Positions 35,189 to 45,887 are shown, counted from the stretch's first letter. The stretch is DNA of 46,050 bases from Aeromonadales bacterium (GCA_012519775.1 JAAYPN010000084.1:1-46050); one strand, 5' to 3'. Notes: generated by a model from the sequence alone, not told the origin. Made by a program: numbers and translations.

Positions 35189-37006
35189 TTAGAACTCAGG
35201 ACCAAAGGTCAGATGCAGTTTGAATTGACTCTGGTCTCTTTTATTATCAATACCATAGGCAATATCAGCTTTAAAGACACCATACTTTGATAAGTATCTG
35301 TAACCAATACCAGGTCCATACAATACAGAATGATCTTCTCTGTAATTATCCGTACAAATTGCCGAATCAAAAAACATCGCACCACGGGAATCTGAAATTC
35401 CAAGTGGGAAATTATATTCAATAGTTGTAGCAGTAAGGAATCTACCACCTCTTAGGTAACCGTCAATTCTTGGAGATTGAGACTTATAGCTAAAACCACG
35501 TAAACTCTTATCGCCACCTGCAAAATATCTAAGTGAAGGTGGTGCTTTCATGGAATCTGAACCGATTACTGCACCCTGATATAACTTATACAGGATCCTT
35601 GAGTCTGTAGTAGGAGCATAGATTCCGCTGAAAACAAATTCTGTCTGCCAGAAAGTCAAATCAGATACAGGAGCAAAACTTACCTTGTTATCAAAACTTA
35701 CGCTATAGCCTGCTCTTGGGTCAAAGCCTCCTGTGGTGGTACGCTTTGATATTTTAATGCCTGGCATTAGATTGGTTGTTCTTCCCTTTTCACTACCCTG
35801 AGTAAAGTCTTCATACTCTAGCGCAAGATAATAATCCTTACGCCATGTTGAGGTCATGCTGTCTACATAGTGCAATGACAGGTGTGACAAATCAGATAAA
35901 GTGTCATTAAAGTCAGTATGAGTTTGAGCTGCACGGATAAAATAGTAATCAGAGATTGGATTCTTGTGAGGGATCTTATAAACAGCCTGAGCATCCTGCT
36001 TTACTTTAGATACTCTAAAGTAGGAACTAAATGAATGTCCCTTGCTGCTTACCAAAGGTTTATCCCAGGCTAGAATACCGCGAACCTCTTCATCGGTTGA
36101 ATAACCTAAACCGACTCTAAACTGATTCTTGCTCTTTCTAGTAAGTTCGACTTTAACTGGAACCTTTCCATCCTTACGCTCCTCTACTAATGGGTGAACA
36201 TCGACAGAACGGTAGTAATTAGTCTGTGAAAGTGAATTTGAAAAGTTAGTTATAACCTTTGATGAGAAATTCTGATCCTCATGAAAATTAACTAAAGACT
36301 TAGATGGCTTTAATAAAACTTTTGTATCAGCATCTGTAACCATCTGACCGAATTTATAACGGTTACCGGTATCAAGCATCAGCTCGATGTCAGCTACATT
36401 CTGCTCTTTATAAACTAGAATTCTTGCAATCAGGAATTTCGCATCAAAAAAACCAAGCTCAATGGCTCTGTTTAAAAGATCATCTTTTAGCTGCTTGTAA
36501 TTGCCGTGATCTAGTAAATGATAAGATCCGATACCTGATTTTTTTACAATCTCTGAAAATGATTTATAGTAGGCACCCTCACCTACAACATATACATTAG
36601 CCTTACGTATAAAAAGAGGCTTTCCAAGGTCGATTTTTGCAAGAAGCTTTTTATCATCCTTATTCTTTATCTTTGGATAGGTAATTTCAATCTGAGGATG
36701 GTAATAACCAAAAGTATGAACAGCTTTGGTGATATTCTCTTTAATTTCACGATCATATAAACGAGCACGCTTTTTGGAAATTAAAGGGAGGGATTCAAGA
36801 TAGGCATTAACATTATCTAATACTTCAGTTTTATCAATGCCATCTACCTGAATAGAAACCGGATCTTCAACCACATTTTTAACTTTTAATGGTTTGTTGT
36901 CGCTTGAACAGGCTACAAGAGTACAGACACCTGCTAGAAATAGAGCTGTGCAAATTTTATTGAAAAATTTGTCAAAGCAATCTGTCGCTTCCCTTAGTCT
37001 GTACAT
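35189..37006 (-). CDS. tamA: TamA, Omp85-family outer-membrane protein with a lipoprotein-type signal
   Basis: 605 residues (E. coli TamA 577). N-terminal POTRA repeats (~45-270) followed by a 16-strand-type Omp85 barrel (~290-605) with DPRAGYSVSFD, the RYFAGGDKSLRGFSYKSQSPR region carrying the conserved RGF signature, and a terminal beta-signal ending GPEF. The signal region is odd: after 19 fairly polar residues, ALFLAGVCTLVAC ends in LVAC (Cys33) followed by SSD, a textbook lipobox. TamA of enterobacteria uses an ordinary signal peptide. The upstream ATG has no good ribosome site, but no better in-frame start was found. Forms an operon with tamB. Confidence 0.92.
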   Translation of the reverse strand: MYRLREATDCFDKFFNKICTALFLAGVCTLVACSSDNKPLKVKNVVEDPVSIQVDGIDKTEVLDNVNAYLESLPLISKKRARLYDREIKENITKAVHTFGYYHPQIEITYPKIKNKDDKKLLAKIDLGKPLFIRKANVYVVGEGAYYKSFSEIVKKSGIGSYHLLDHGNYKQLKDDLLNRAIELGFFDAKFLIARILVYKEQNVADIELMLDTGNRYKFGQMVTDADTKVLLKPSKSLVNFHEDQNFSSKVITNFSNSLSQTNYYRSVDVHPLVEERKDGKVPVKVELTRKSKNQFRVGLGYSTDEEVRGILAWDKPLVSSKGHSFSSYFRVSKVKQDAQAVYKIPHKNPISDYYFIRAAQTHTDFNDTLSDLSHLSLHYVDSMTSTWRKDYYLALEYEDFTQGSEKGRTTNLMPGIKISKRTTTGGFDPRAGYSVSFDNKVSFAPVSDLTFWQTEFVFSGIYAPTTDSRILYKLYQGAVIGSDSMKAPPSLRYFAGGDKSLRGFSYKSQSPRIDGYLRGGRFLTATTIEYNFPLGISDSRGAMFFDSAICTDNYREDHSVLYGPGIGYRYLSKYGVFKADIAYGIDNKRDQSQFKLHLTFGPEF

Positions 37007-37528
37007 GTTTAAAATTCAAAAACTTCTTTTTAGTTAGGATTATATGTTCATTCTTACACTTAATTGAACATTATACTTAATAGACAGGGATTTTTTGCTA
37101 TTTATTTAGATTAACGAGCGTTTTTATCATATTTTTTTTTACTTTATAATTAAAACATAAGTCTGATTTTAGAAAAAACTCAATCCAATGCACCTAAGCG
37201 CATTAAAATTCACTGCAACAACATATATGTGCACCATAATAATGATACTTGAACTATATATTTTGCTTGTATAAATAAAGTATCACCACACAAGTAGAAT
37301 AGACTTAGCTATGTAAGGTGGAAGATACTAATAATTGCTGATAGAAATTGATTACGAAGGCAAATGTTAAAAGTTTTTTGAACAGAGTGCTCTTTAACAA
37401 TTTTTTCTTGAAAAAATACAAGATTCGTATAAAATATTACAGACTAAGATCACTAAATCAAAAAATATTCTTTTTGAGCCATTGATCTGCGTCACTTGGT
37501 ATACTCAATATAATTCTTGGGGGTCTTT
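37007..37528. other. Divergent intergenic region between tamA and carA
   Basis: A 522-base AT-rich spacer with no plausible gene. It must hold the promoters of tamA (leftward) and carA (rightward). A perfect TATAAT lies at 37509-37514, only 15 bases before the carA GTG, so if used it would give an almost leaderless mRNA starting in the G-run. No -35 fits it well. An ArgR-like half-palindrome lies at 37199-37212. Confidence 0.45.
37199..37212 (+). promoter_or_regulatory. Possible ArgR box upstream of carAB
   Basis: CGCATTAAAATTCA. The right half and centre match the ARG box (TGAATWWWWATTCA) exactly; the left half has two mismatches. ArgR represses carAB in enterics, so the place makes sense, but it lies over 300 bases from the start and the tandem second box is poor. 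Confidence 0.25.
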
Positions 37529-38665
37529 GTGGTCGCATCCGCAATTTTGGCTCTTGCTGACGGTACAGTATTCAAGGGCAAGGCTTTTGGTGCTAAGGCA
37601 ACAACCGTTGGTGAAGTCGTTTTCAACACATCTATGACCGGTTATCAGGAAATACTAACCGATCCTTCATACGCTAGCCAAATCGTTACATTAACTTATC
37701 CTCATATTGGTAATTACGGTACTAACGAAGAAGACGTTGAATCAGTAGACGTTTTTGCAATGGGTTTAGTAATTCGTGATTTATCATTGGTTCCTTCAAA
37801 TTTCAGAAGCACCGCATCATTAAGCGATTTCCTTCAGAAATATAACAAGCCAGGCATCTACGGTATTGATACTCGTATGCTAACTAGAATTCTTCGTGAG
37901 AAGGGTGCTCAGAACGCCTGCTTATCAACCGATCCGGAAATGACCGAAGAAAAGGCAGTTGAACTTGCCCGTCAGTTCCCTGGTTTAAAGGGTATGGATC
38001 TTGCTAAGGTAGTATCAACAAAAGATATCTACACTTGGACCGATGGCACCTGGGAATTAGGCCAGGGCTACGTAAACAAGAGCAGAACAGAATTTAACGT
38101 TGTAGCTTATGATTTCGGTATCAAGCACAACATCCTAAGAATCTTAACCTCAATTGGCTGCAAGGTAACTGTTGTTCCTGCAATGACCCATGCAAGTGAA
38201 GTTATCAAAATGAATCCTGATGGTATCTTCCTATCAAACGGTCCTGGCGATCCTGAGCCATGTACCTATGCTCAGGAAGCTATCAAAGAGTTTATCGAGA
38301 AAAAAATACCTCTATTTGGTATCTGCTTAGGCCATCAGTTACTAAGTTTAGCTTCAGGTGCTAAGACCATGAAGATGAAATGTGGTCACCATGGTGCAAA
38401 CCACCCTGTTCGTGATTTAGCAACAGGTGTTGTATACATCACTTCACAGAACCACGGTTTCTGCGTAGATGAGGCAACTCTTCCAGCTAACTTAAAGGCT
38501 ACCCACAAATCACTGTTTGACGGCACTTTACAAGGCGTTGAACGCACTGATGTTCCAGCATTCAGCTTCCAGGGTCACCCTGAAGCAAGCCCAGGTTCTC
38601 ATGACCCAATGGCTTTATTCAAGCACTTTGTTGAACTAATGCGTACATATCGTCAGAAGGACTAA
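37529..38665 (+). CDS. carA: Carbamoyl-phosphate synthase small (glutaminase) subunit
   Basis: Hydrolyses glutamine and feeds ammonia to CarB for pyrimidine and arginine synthesis. About 378 residues. The GTG at 37529 is chosen because GGGGG lies 5 bases upstream and the N-terminus then matches E. coli in length; an in-frame TTG at 37517 would overlap that ribosome site. Visible: [21 protein letters not shown] in the N-terminal domain, GLVIRDLS, and the class I amidotransferase triad with Cys in FGICLGHQ and His/Glu in GHPEASPG. carB follows after 6 bases. Confidence 0.97.
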   Translation: MVASAILALADGTVFKGKAFGAKATTVGEVVFNTSMTGYQEILTDPSYASQIVTLTYPHIGNYGTNEEDVESVDVFAMGLVIRDLSLVPSNFRSTASLSDFLQKYNKPGIYGIDTRMLTRILREKGAQNACLSTDPEMTEEKAVELARQFPGLKGMDLAKVVSTKDIYTWTDGTWELGQGYVNKSRTEFNVVAYDFGIKHNILRILTSIGCKVTVVPAMTHASEVIKMNPDGIFLSNGPGDPEPCTYAQEAIKEFIEKKIPLFGICLGHQLLSLASGAKTMKMKCGHHGANHPVRDLATGVVYITSQNHGFCVDEATLPANLKATHKSLFDGTLQGVERTDVPAFSFQGHPEASPGSHDPMALFKHFVELMRTYRQKD

Positions 38666-38671
38666 TCACAA

Positions 38672-41600
38672 ATGCCAAAGCGTACAGACATTAAAAAAAT
38701 ATTGATTCTAGGTGCAGGTCCTATTGTTATTGGTCAGGCATGTGAGTTTGACTACTCTGGTACCCAGGCTTGTAGAGCTCTTCGTGAAGAAGGCTACGAG
38801 GTAATCCTAGTTAACTCAAACCCTGCAACCATCATGACTGATCCTGATGTTGCAGATGTAACCTACATTGAGCCAATCCACTGGAAGGTTGTAGAAAACA
38901 TCATCGCTAAAGAGCGTCCTGATGTAGTACTTCCAACCATGGGTGGTCAGACCGCTTTAAACTGCGCACTTGATTTAGAGAAACACGGAGTACTAGCTAA
39001 GTACAACGTTGAAATGATCGGTGCTAAAGCAGATGCAATTGACAAAGCAGAAAATCGTGAACGCTTTGACAAGGCAATGAAGAAGATTGGTCTTGAGTGT
39101 CCACGTTCAGGCATTGCACACAGCATGGACGAAGCATGGGAAGTTCAAAAACAGGTTGGTTTCCCATGTATTATCAGACCATCATTCACAATGGGTGGTA
39201 CCGGTGGTGGTATTGCTTATAACCCAGAAGAGTTTACCGAGATCTGTAACAAGGGCTTAGAGTTATCTCCAACCCACGAGTTACTTATCGATGAGTCTTT
39301 AATCGGCTGGAAAGAGTACGAGATGGAGGTTGTTCGCGACCATGCTGACAACTGCATTATCGTATGTTCAATCGAAAACCTTGATCCTATGGGTATTCAC
39401 ACTGGTGACTCAATCACTGTAGCTCCAGCACAGACCCTAACCGATAAAGAATACCAGATCATGCGTGATGCTGCTATGGCAGTTCTACGTGAGATTGGTG
39501 TTGAGACAGGTGGTTCTAACGTACAGTTTGGTATCAACCCAGATAACGGCCGTATGGTTATTATCGAGATGAACCCACGTGTATCACGTTCATCAGCTCT
39601 TGCTTCAAAGGCAACTGGTTTCCCTATCGCTAAGATTGCAGCTAAGCTTGCTGTAGGTTATACCTTAGACGAGTTAGGCAACGATATTACAGGCGACAAG
39701 ACTCCAGCTTCATTCGAGCCAAGTCTTGACTACGTTGTAACCAAGATCCCACGCTTCAACTTTGAGAAGTTCCCTAATTCAAACAACAGACTAACCACTC
39801 AGATGAAGTCTGTAGGTGAAGTTATGGCTATCGGTCGCACCTTCGAAGAGTCATTACAGAAAGCTCTACGCGGTCTTGAGACCGGCAAGCTAGGCTTTGA
39901 CCCACGTGTTGACAAGGAGCACCCTGAGGCTCGCAAGAAGTTATTACACGAGCTAGAAAATGCCGGCGCACACAGAATCTGGTACTTAGGTGATGCATTC
40001 CGTCTTGGCATGACTGTAGAAGAAGTATTCAGCTACACCAAAATTGATCCATGGTTCCTGTTCCAGATTAAGGAAATCATTGATATCGAACAGTCACTAT
40101 CAGACAGAACCTTAAAGTCAATCGATGCTGATGAAATGCGCGACTTGAAGTCACGAGGCTTCTCAGATGCACGTCTTGCTTCTCTTCTAAAGACTACAGA
40201 AGATGAGGTACGTGCTCGTCGCTGGTTATTCGAGGTTTACCCTACCTACAAGCGTGTTGATACCTGTGCAGCTGAGTTTGCTACATCAACAGCTTATATG
40301 TACTCAACCTACGAGCAGGAGTGCGAGGCACGTCCTACCGATAAGAAGAAGGTTATCGTTCTAGGTGGCGGACCTAACAGAATCGGTCAGGGTATCGAAT
40401 TCGATTACTGCTGCGTACATGCATCTATGGCATTACGTGAAGACGGTTACGAGTCAATCATGGTTAACTGCAACCCTGAGACTGTATCAACCGACTATGA
40501 TATTTCAGACAGACTATACTTTGAGCCTGTTACTCTTGAAGATGTTCTTGAAATTGCAAGAATCGAGAAGCCAGTTGGCGTTATCGTTCAGTTTGGTGGT
40601 CAGACCCCATTAAAACTTGCAAAGAAACTTGAGCAGGAAGGTGTACCTATCATCGGTACCTCACCTGGTGACATCGACAGAGCAGAAGATCGTAAGCTAT
40701 TCCAGGAAGTTGTTAACAAGTTACAGCTTCTACAACCTAAGAACGGTACTGCTACATCTCTAAGCCAGGCTGTAAGCGTAGCTGAAGAGATTGGTTACCC
40801 TCTAGTTGTTCGTCCATCATATGTTTTAGGTGGTCGTGCAATGGAAGTTGTTTACGGTGAAGAAGATTTAAGACATTACTTTGCTGAAGCTGTTAAGGTT
40901 TCAAACAAGTCTCCAGTTCTTTTAGATAAGTTCCTAGATCATGCAACCGAAATCGACGTTGACGCTGTTGCAGACGGTAAAGACGTTGTTATCGGCGGCA
41001 TCATGGAGCACATCGAAGAGTGTGGTGTTCACTCAGGTGACGCAAGCTGTGTATTACCTCCATACCACTTAACTAAAGACATGATTGAGCGCTTAACCAA
41101 GATCTCTAAGGAACTGGCTTTAGCACTTAACGTTAAGGGCTTAATGAACATTCAGCTTGCTATCCGTGAGGATAAGATTTACCTAATCGAGGTAAACCCA
41201 CGTGCTGCACGTACAATTCCATTCGTATCTAAGGCAACAGGTCTTGCACTAGCTAAGATCGCTGCAAGAGTTATGACTGGCAAGACCTTAGCTGAGCAGG
41301 GTATTACCAACGAGGTAATTCCTCCATACTACTCTGTTAAGGAAGTAGTTCTACCATTTGCTAAGTTCCCAGGTTCTGATCCTCTATTAGGACCAGAAAT
41401 GAGATCAACTGGTGAGACCATGGGTACTGCAACCACCTTCCCAGAGGCTTATGCAAAAGCTCTGTTAGCAGCTAAGTCTCCAATTCAGAGAGAAGGAACA
41501 ATTCTTCTATCAATCAAGAAGTCAGATCAGGACAGATTACCAAGACTAGGTAAGCTACTTGCTGATGCAGGCTTCAAGTTAGAAGGAACTAGAGGCACCT

Positions 41601-41902
41601 GCAATGTTCTTAAGGCAGCAGGTCTTGAGTGTGTACAGGTTAATAAGGTTTATGAAGGTCGTCCAAACCTATTAGACTTTATTAAGTCAGGCAGATACAG
41701 CTGGGTAATCAACACCACTGAAGGTCGTCAGTCTGTTGAGGATTCACGTTCACTACGTCGCAGCTGCTTACGCTACAACATTGCATACACTACAACCTTA
41801 AATGCAGCCTTTGCATCAATTGAAGCATTCGATGCTGATGAGTACGCTTCAGTGCACTCATTACAGGAACTTCATAAGATGGTTGAAGAAGCTAACAAAT
41901 AA
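38672..41902 (+). CDS. carB: Carbamoyl-phosphate synthase large subunit
   Basis: 1076 residues (E. coli 1073). Two homologous ATP-grasp halves: the first makes carboxy-phosphate and carbamate ([20 protein letters not shown] near 14; [41 protein letters not shown]), the second phosphorylates carbamate ([54 protein letters not shown]). The C-terminal MGS-like allosteric domain (~935-1076) is where UMP and ornithine act in enterics. It is in an operon with carA and ends at a strong terminator. Confidence 0.98.
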   Translation: MPKRTDIKKILILGAGPIVIGQACEFDYSGTQACRALREEGYEVILVNSNPATIMTDPDVADVTYIEPIHWKVVENIIAKERPDVVLPTMGGQTALNCALDLEKHGVLAKYNVEMIGAKADAIDKAENRERFDKAMKKIGLECPRSGIAHSMDEAWEVQKQVGFPCIIRPSFTMGGTGGGIAYNPEEFTEICNKGLELSPTHELLIDESLIGWKEYEMEVVRDHADNCIIVCSIENLDPMGIHTGDSITVAPAQTLTDKEYQIMRDAAMAVLREIGVETGGSNVQFGINPDNGRMVIIEMNPRVSRSSALASKATGFPIAKIAAKLAVGYTLDELGNDITGDKTPASFEPSLDYVVTKIPRFNFEKFPNSNNRLTTQMKSVGEVMAIGRTFEESLQKALRGLETGKLGFDPRVDKEHPEARKKLLHELENAGAHRIWYLGDAFRLGMTVEEVFSYTKIDPWFLFQIKEIIDIEQSLSDRTLKSIDADEMRDLKSRGFSDARLASLLKTTEDEVRARRWLFEVYPTYKRVDTCAAEFATSTAYMYSTYEQECEARPTDKKKVIVLGGGPNRIGQGIEFDYCCVHASMALREDGYESIMVNCNPETVSTDYDISDRLYFEPVTLEDVLEIARIEKPVGVIVQFGGQTPLKLAKKLEQEGVPIIGTSPGDIDRAEDRKLFQEVVNKLQLLQPKNGTATSLSQAVSVAEEIGYPLVVRPSYVLGGRAMEVVYGEEDLRHYFAEAVKVSNKSPVLLDKFLDHATEIDVDAVADGKDVVIGGIMEHIEECGVHSGDASCVLPPYHLTKDMIERLTKISKELALALNVKGLMNIQLAIREDKIYLIEVNPRAARTIPFVSKATGLALAKIAARVMTGKTLAEQGITNEVIPPYYSVKEVVLPFAKFPGSDPLLGPEMRSTGETMGTATTFPEAYAKALLAAKSPIQREGTILLSIKKSDQDRLPRLGKLLADAGFKLEGTRGTCNVLKAAGLECVQVNKVYEGRPNLLDFIKSGRYSWVINTTEGRQSVEDSRSLRRSCLRYNIAYTTTLNAAFASIEAFDADEYASVHSLQELHKMVEEANK

Positions 41903-41923
41903 TCAGTATTTGAAAGCTTAAGC

Positions 41924-41953
41924 AAAAATCGCTCCTTCCGGGGCGATTTTTTT
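41924..41953 (+). terminator. Rho-independent terminator after carAB
   Basis: A 12-bp stem with one mismatch/wobble (41924-41935 with 41940-41951), a TTCC loop, and T-run 41947-41953. Confidence 0.92.
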
Positions 41954-42143
41954 ATCTGTACATTTCAAAAAATGCACATTTTTACATCAAATTTTCTAAT
42001 TTATTGAACAGTTTTCTCTCAATTAAATGATTTTGTGAGCATTTTTGCATAAAAACTCACGAACTTATTTTGTAATCTAGAAAGTGAAACCTATACTTTA
42101 GATAAACAGAAGAAATTAGGCTTTGATTTCTAGGGAGTTGAAA

Positions 42144-42650
42144 ATGATAAAAATTAGAAAAGCAGATTATAGTGATATTGAAACTATTAAAGATCTTGCA
42201 TTAAGTCTAATACCTAACTCTTTTAAGGGAGTATTAAATACTTCCCAGATTGATTACATGTTAGATACCTTTTACTCACAACAGGCACTGCAGGATGCAC
42301 TAGATGCTGGTAAAGAATACTTCATTGCAAACTACGATGGTGTGGATGTGGGTGTTGTATCTGTGATAAAGCACGGCCCTGACTTATATCTAATGCAGAA
42401 GATCTATGTTGAGCCAAAGGTACAGGGTAAAGGCGTGGGAACTGCATTATTCAATCAGCTAATTGATTATGTAGCTAAAATTCAAGATGGTCCATGCACC
42501 ATTGAGCTTTTAATCAACAAACACAATCCTGGACTTGCCTTCTACACCAAGCGCGGTATGGTAAAGGTAAGAGATACTGGTCTTGATATGGGAGACTTCT
42601 TTATCAATGAAGAGGTTTACTCACTTGACGTAAACAGATTATCTAACTGA
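42144..42650 (+). CDS. GNAT-family N-acetyltransferase
   Basis: 168 residues from the ATG at 42144, which has AGGGAG 7 bases upstream; an in-frame TTG at 42123 lies before this site and is rejected. The acetyl-CoA motif A is clear (YVEPKVQGKGVGTALFNQLIDYV, with the Q-x-x-G-x-G pyrophosphate loop), and motif B follows (NKHNPGLAFYTKRGM). The N-terminus IKIRKADYSDIETI is typical of GNATs. The substrate cannot be deduced. Monocistronic between the carAB terminator and its own terminator. Confidence 0.9.
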   Translation: MIKIRKADYSDIETIKDLALSLIPNSFKGVLNTSQIDYMLDTFYSQQALQDALDAGKEYFIANYDGVDVGVVSVIKHGPDLYLMQKIYVEPKVQGKGVGTALFNQLIDYVAKIQDGPCTIELLINKHNPGLAFYTKRGMVKVRDTGLDMGDFFINEEVYSLDVNRLSN

Positions 42651-42673
42651 TAACTATATGATCAGTACTAAAT

Positions 42674-42706
42674 AGAACATGAGTTTTTGCTCATGTTCTT
42701 TTATTT
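42674..42706 (+). terminator. Rho-independent terminator after the GNAT gene
   Basis: A perfect 10-bp stem (42674-42683 with 42690-42699), a 6-base loop, and a T-rich tail to 42706. Confidence 0.9.
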
Positions 42707-43169
42707 TGCAGTTTTGATGCAGAAAAACTCTTCTCTCCTGCCTAAAAAGTTATCGCCACAATTTTTTTTTGCCCTAAAAAATAACTATCCAAAGATCACT
42801 TTTACGTAACAATGAGCTACTTTATGTAAAAAGTCAGCTCCAAAAGAGTGCAATACATCTTTTTGCATTATTTCAAACTAATTGTAATTTACTTTAATTT
42901 ATCAATACGTTATTTCATCAAAAAGTAGTATTTTAAACAAATAAAAATTCATAAATTACTCAGTAAGAGTCTTAAATATCACTATCTCTTTGATTTGTAG
43001 GATTTTAATAGTCATCGCACCAAATAAAAACATATAGTAAAATAATATGTGATGTTTTAGTGCTACAAAAAATTTTCTTTGACTTAATGCGCTATAACCA
43101 CGACAATTTACTCAGTTAATAAAACTCGGGTACGAAGTACTCATTCATTTGAAAATTAGGAGCACCTAA
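42707..43169. other. glnA upstream region
   Basis: 463 bases of AT-rich sequence with no plausible gene. It contains an imperfect inverted repeat (CTTTTACGTAA 42799-42809 with TTATGTAAAAAG 42822-42833) and a TGCAA...TTGCA pair near 42850-42870. A sigma-70-type promoter lies at 43079-43107. I see no convincing sigma-54 (GG-N10-GC) promoter or clean NtrC site. Confidence 0.45.
43079..43107 (+). promoter_or_regulatory. Probable sigma-70 promoter of glnA
   Basis: TTGACT (43079-43084, five of six) and GACAAT (43102-43107, four of six) with a 17-base spacer. Predicted start near 43114, giving a ~55-base leader before the ATG. Confidence 0.5.
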
Positions 43170-44579
43170 ATGGATTTCACTTCAGTAAGTAAGCTCATCA
43201 AAGATAACGATGTTGTTTTTGCTGACTTAAGATTTACAGATACTAAGGGTAAAGAGCAGCACATTACTCTACCTATTTCTTGCATCGATGAGAAATTCTT
43301 CGAGCAGGGTACGATGTTCGATGGTTCTTCAATTGCTGGCTGGCGTGGTATTGATAAGTCAGATATGATTTTAATGCCTGATATCGACACTGTTCAGTTA
43401 GACCCATTCTACGCTGACCCAACCATCATCGTTCGTTGCGATATTTTAGAGCCTGTAACTCTAACCGGTTACGACCGCGACCCACGTTCAGTTGCAAAGC
43501 GTGCTGAAGAGTACTTAAAGTCAACCGGTATCGGTGATACTTCATTCTTCGGTCCTGAGCCAGAGTTCTTCTTATTCGACGACGTTCGCTTCAAGTCAGA
43601 TATTTCAGGTTCATTCGTAGCTATCGACGATATCGAAGCTGCTTGGAACTCAGCAACTGAGTACGAGGGCGGTAACAAGGGCCATCGTCCAGCAGTTAAG
43701 GGCGGTTACTTCCCAGTTCCTCCAGTAGATTCTTCACAGGATATCCGTTCTGCAATGTGTAAAGTAATGCAGGATATGGGTCTTGTAATCGAAGCTCACC
43801 ACCACGAAGTTGCAACTGCAGGTCAGAATGAGATTGCTACCGAGTTCAACTCTCTAACTAAGAAAGCTGACGAAATACAGATTTACAAGTATGTTGTTCA
43901 GAATGTAGCTAACCAGTACGGTAAGACAGCTACCTTCATGCCAAAGCCAATCTACGGAGACAACGGTTCAGGTATGCACTGCCACCAGTCAATCGGTAAA
44001 GACGGCAAGAACATCTTCGCAGGTAACCTATACGGCGGTCTATCACAGGAAGCTCTATGGTACATCGGTGGTATCATCAAGCACGCTAAGTCATTAAATG
44101 CTTTCACCAACCCATCAACTAACTCATACAAGAGACTAGTTCCTGGCTTTGAGGCTCCTCTAATGCTAGCTTACTCAGCTGCTAACCGTTCAGCTTCAAT
44201 CCGTATTCCATACGCTTTAAATCCTAAGACTGCACACATTGAGGTTCGCTTCCCAGATTGTACAGCTAACCCATACTTAGCATTCGCTGCAATGTTAATG
44301 GCAGGTCTAGATGGTATCTTAAACAAGATTGACCCAGGTGATGCAATGGATAAGAACCTATACGATCTACCTCCAGAGGAAGCTGCAAACATTCCACAGG
44401 TTTGTGGTTCATTAGATGAGGCTCTAAAGGCTTTAGCTGCTGACCATGATTACCTAAATGCAGGCGGCGTATTCTCAGAGGATATGATTAACGCTTACAT
44501 CGAACTAAAGGCAGCTGAAGATACAAGAGTACGTTCTACTCCACATCCAGCTGAGTTCGAACTTTACTATAGCTTATAA
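43170..44579 (+). CDS. glnA: Glutamine synthetase type I
   Basis: Makes glutamine from glutamate, ammonia and ATP. 469 residues, the same length as E. coli GlnA. Visible: [18 protein letters not shown] (beta-Asp50 latch region), [12 protein letters not shown] (metal-binding Glu), [11 protein letters not shown], and the [20 protein letters not shown]/active-site stretch. Tyr398 in NLYDLPPEE is the adenylylation site, so it is the GlnE-regulated form. AGGAG lies ahead of the ATG. Codon use is that of a highly expressed gene. The gltBD remnant follows after a terminator; no glnL/glnG (ntrBC) genes are adjacent. Confidence 0.98.
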   Translation: MDFTSVSKLIKDNDVVFADLRFTDTKGKEQHITLPISCIDEKFFEQGTMFDGSSIAGWRGIDKSDMILMPDIDTVQLDPFYADPTIIVRCDILEPVTLTGYDRDPRSVAKRAEEYLKSTGIGDTSFFGPEPEFFLFDDVRFKSDISGSFVAIDDIEAAWNSATEYEGGNKGHRPAVKGGYFPVPPVDSSQDIRSAMCKVMQDMGLVIEAHHHEVATAGQNEIATEFNSLTKKADEIQIYKYVVQNVANQYGKTATFMPKPIYGDNGSGMHCHQSIGKDGKNIFAGNLYGGLSQEALWYIGGIIKHAKSLNAFTNPSTNSYKRLVPGFEAPLMLAYSAANRSASIRIPYALNPKTAHIEVRFPDCTANPYLAFAAMLMAGLDGILNKIDPGDAMDKNLYDLPPEEAANIPQVCGSLDEALKALAADHDYLNAGGVFSEDMINAYIELKAAEDTRVRSTPHPAEFELYYSL

Positions 44580-44626
44580 TAATATATTAAGGTAAAAACC
44601 ATATAAAACAATGGTTTAATTATCAC

Positions 44627-44651
44627 AAGGGCCCTATTTAGGGCCCTTTTT
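44627..44651 (+). terminator. Rho-independent terminator after glnA
   Basis: A perfect 8-bp stem AAGGGCCC / GGGCCCTT (44627-44634 with 44641-44648), a 6-base loop, and T-run 44647-44651. A weaker hairpin (AAACCAT/ATGGTTT) precedes it. Confidence 0.93.
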
Positions 44652-44682
44652 GTATCTATACCACTTGAAAAGGTGAATATAA

Positions 44683-45826
44683 ATGACTAATTCTGGCTTA
44701 TACAGAAGTGAGTCTGAACATGACGCATTCGGCGTTGGTTTCATCGCTCACATCAAAGGTCACAAAAGCCACAGCATCGTAAATCAAGGTCTTGAGGTAT
44801 TAAAGAACTTAACTCACCGTGGCGCTGTAGGAGCCGATCCATTACATGGTGACGGTGCAGGTATTCTAATTCAGATCCAAAATCAGATCTTCCGTGACGA
44901 CATGATGAATCAGGGTGTAAAACTTCCACCAGAGGTGAATATGGTGTTGGTATGGTTTTCCTACCTCGTGAGGAAGCTTCAAGACACGCCTGTCATGAAG
45001 AGATCAAAAGAGCTATTGCTGCAGAAGGACAAATCATCCTAGGATGGCGTGATGTTCCTCTAAATGAGAACATCCCAATGTCTCCTGTTGTTCATGAAAA
45101 AGAGCCAGTTATCAGAAAGATTTTCGTTGATCATTCACCTGATGTGCTAGTTACAGATGCTTTAGAAAGAAAGCTATATATCATTAGAAAGACCTGCTCT
45201 ATTGCAACTTCTAATCTAAAACTAAAACACTGTAAAGAATTCTATATCTCATCCTTCTCTGCACGTACTATCTTTTATAAAGGTCAGTTACTTGCAAACC
45301 AGGTTGGCGAATATTTCAAAGATCTTAAAGATTCACTTTGCGTTAGTGCCATCGCTCTAATCCACCAGCGTATTTCAACAAATACATTCCCTCTGTGGTC
45401 ACTTGCCCACCCATTCAGAATGATTGCCCACAACGGTGAAATCAACACCCTACGCGGTAACTTCAACTGGATTAAGGCACGTGAGAAGAAGATTTCTTCA
45501 CCTGTATTCAGTAAAGATCTTGAAACCTATGGCCTTTAATTTTCTAGTGCCAGTCAGACTCTGCATCTTTTGATAACGAATTTGAGTTATTAACCATGTC
45601 AGGTTACTCACCCCCATCAAGCGCTCTTATTAAAGAGTTTGGCTTAGAAACAGGTAAGCTTGGCAACATCAAAGCTGATATTACAGGACCTAACGCTTAC
45701 CAGACATCTAATGCAAAGGTATTTGCAGCAGGTGACGGTAGAAAAGGTCAGTTTCTTGTAGTGTAGTCGATTGCTGAAGGCCGTCAGTGTACCGAGAGCG
45801 TAAATAACTTCCTGATGGGAGAATAA
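44683..45826 (+). pseudogene. gltB: Collapsed glutamate synthase locus: gltB 5' end joined to gltD 3' end
   Basis: The ATG with AAGGTGA in front starts an N-terminal GltB amidotransferase domain. The nucleophile motif (usually DACGVGF) reads DAFGVGF, so the catalytic Cys is Phe. A one-base loss near 44932 (PPEG-EYGVG) shifts frame. The second frame carries GWRDVPLNENIP, ALIHQRISTNTFPLWSLAHPF and HNGEINTLRGNFNW, then ends at TAA 45537. Another shift restores SDSASFDNEFELLTMSGYS. At about 45605-45625 the sequence jumps to the C-terminus of GltD ([34 protein letters not shown]), where a Trp codon appears as TAG (45764) before SIAEGRQCTESVNNFLMGE. Roughly 1200 residues of GltB and 400 of GltD are absent. 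No functional product is possible. Confidence 0.93.
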
Positions 45827-45856
45827 TTTACCTAAAAAATTTGCCTGTTAGTAGTT

Positions 45857-45887
45857 GCCTTCTGCATCCCTTGCAGAAGGCCTTTTT
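45857..45887 (+). terminator. Terminator of the former gltBD operon
   Basis: A perfect 9-bp stem GCCTTCTGC / GCAGAAGGC (45857-45865 with 45873-45881), a 7-base loop, and T-run 45883-45887. Still intact although the genes before it are not. Confidence 0.92.

Noticed and set aside
37007-37528. Pyrimidine attenuator or riboswitch upstream of carA
   Set aside because: No leader-peptide, terminator/antiterminator pair or known riboswitch fold could be made out by eye.
42841-42875. TGCAA...TTGCA pair before glnA as an NtrC site
   Set aside because: It lacks the GCAC/GTGC core and no sigma-54 promoter was found nearby; a sigma-70-like promoter fits better.
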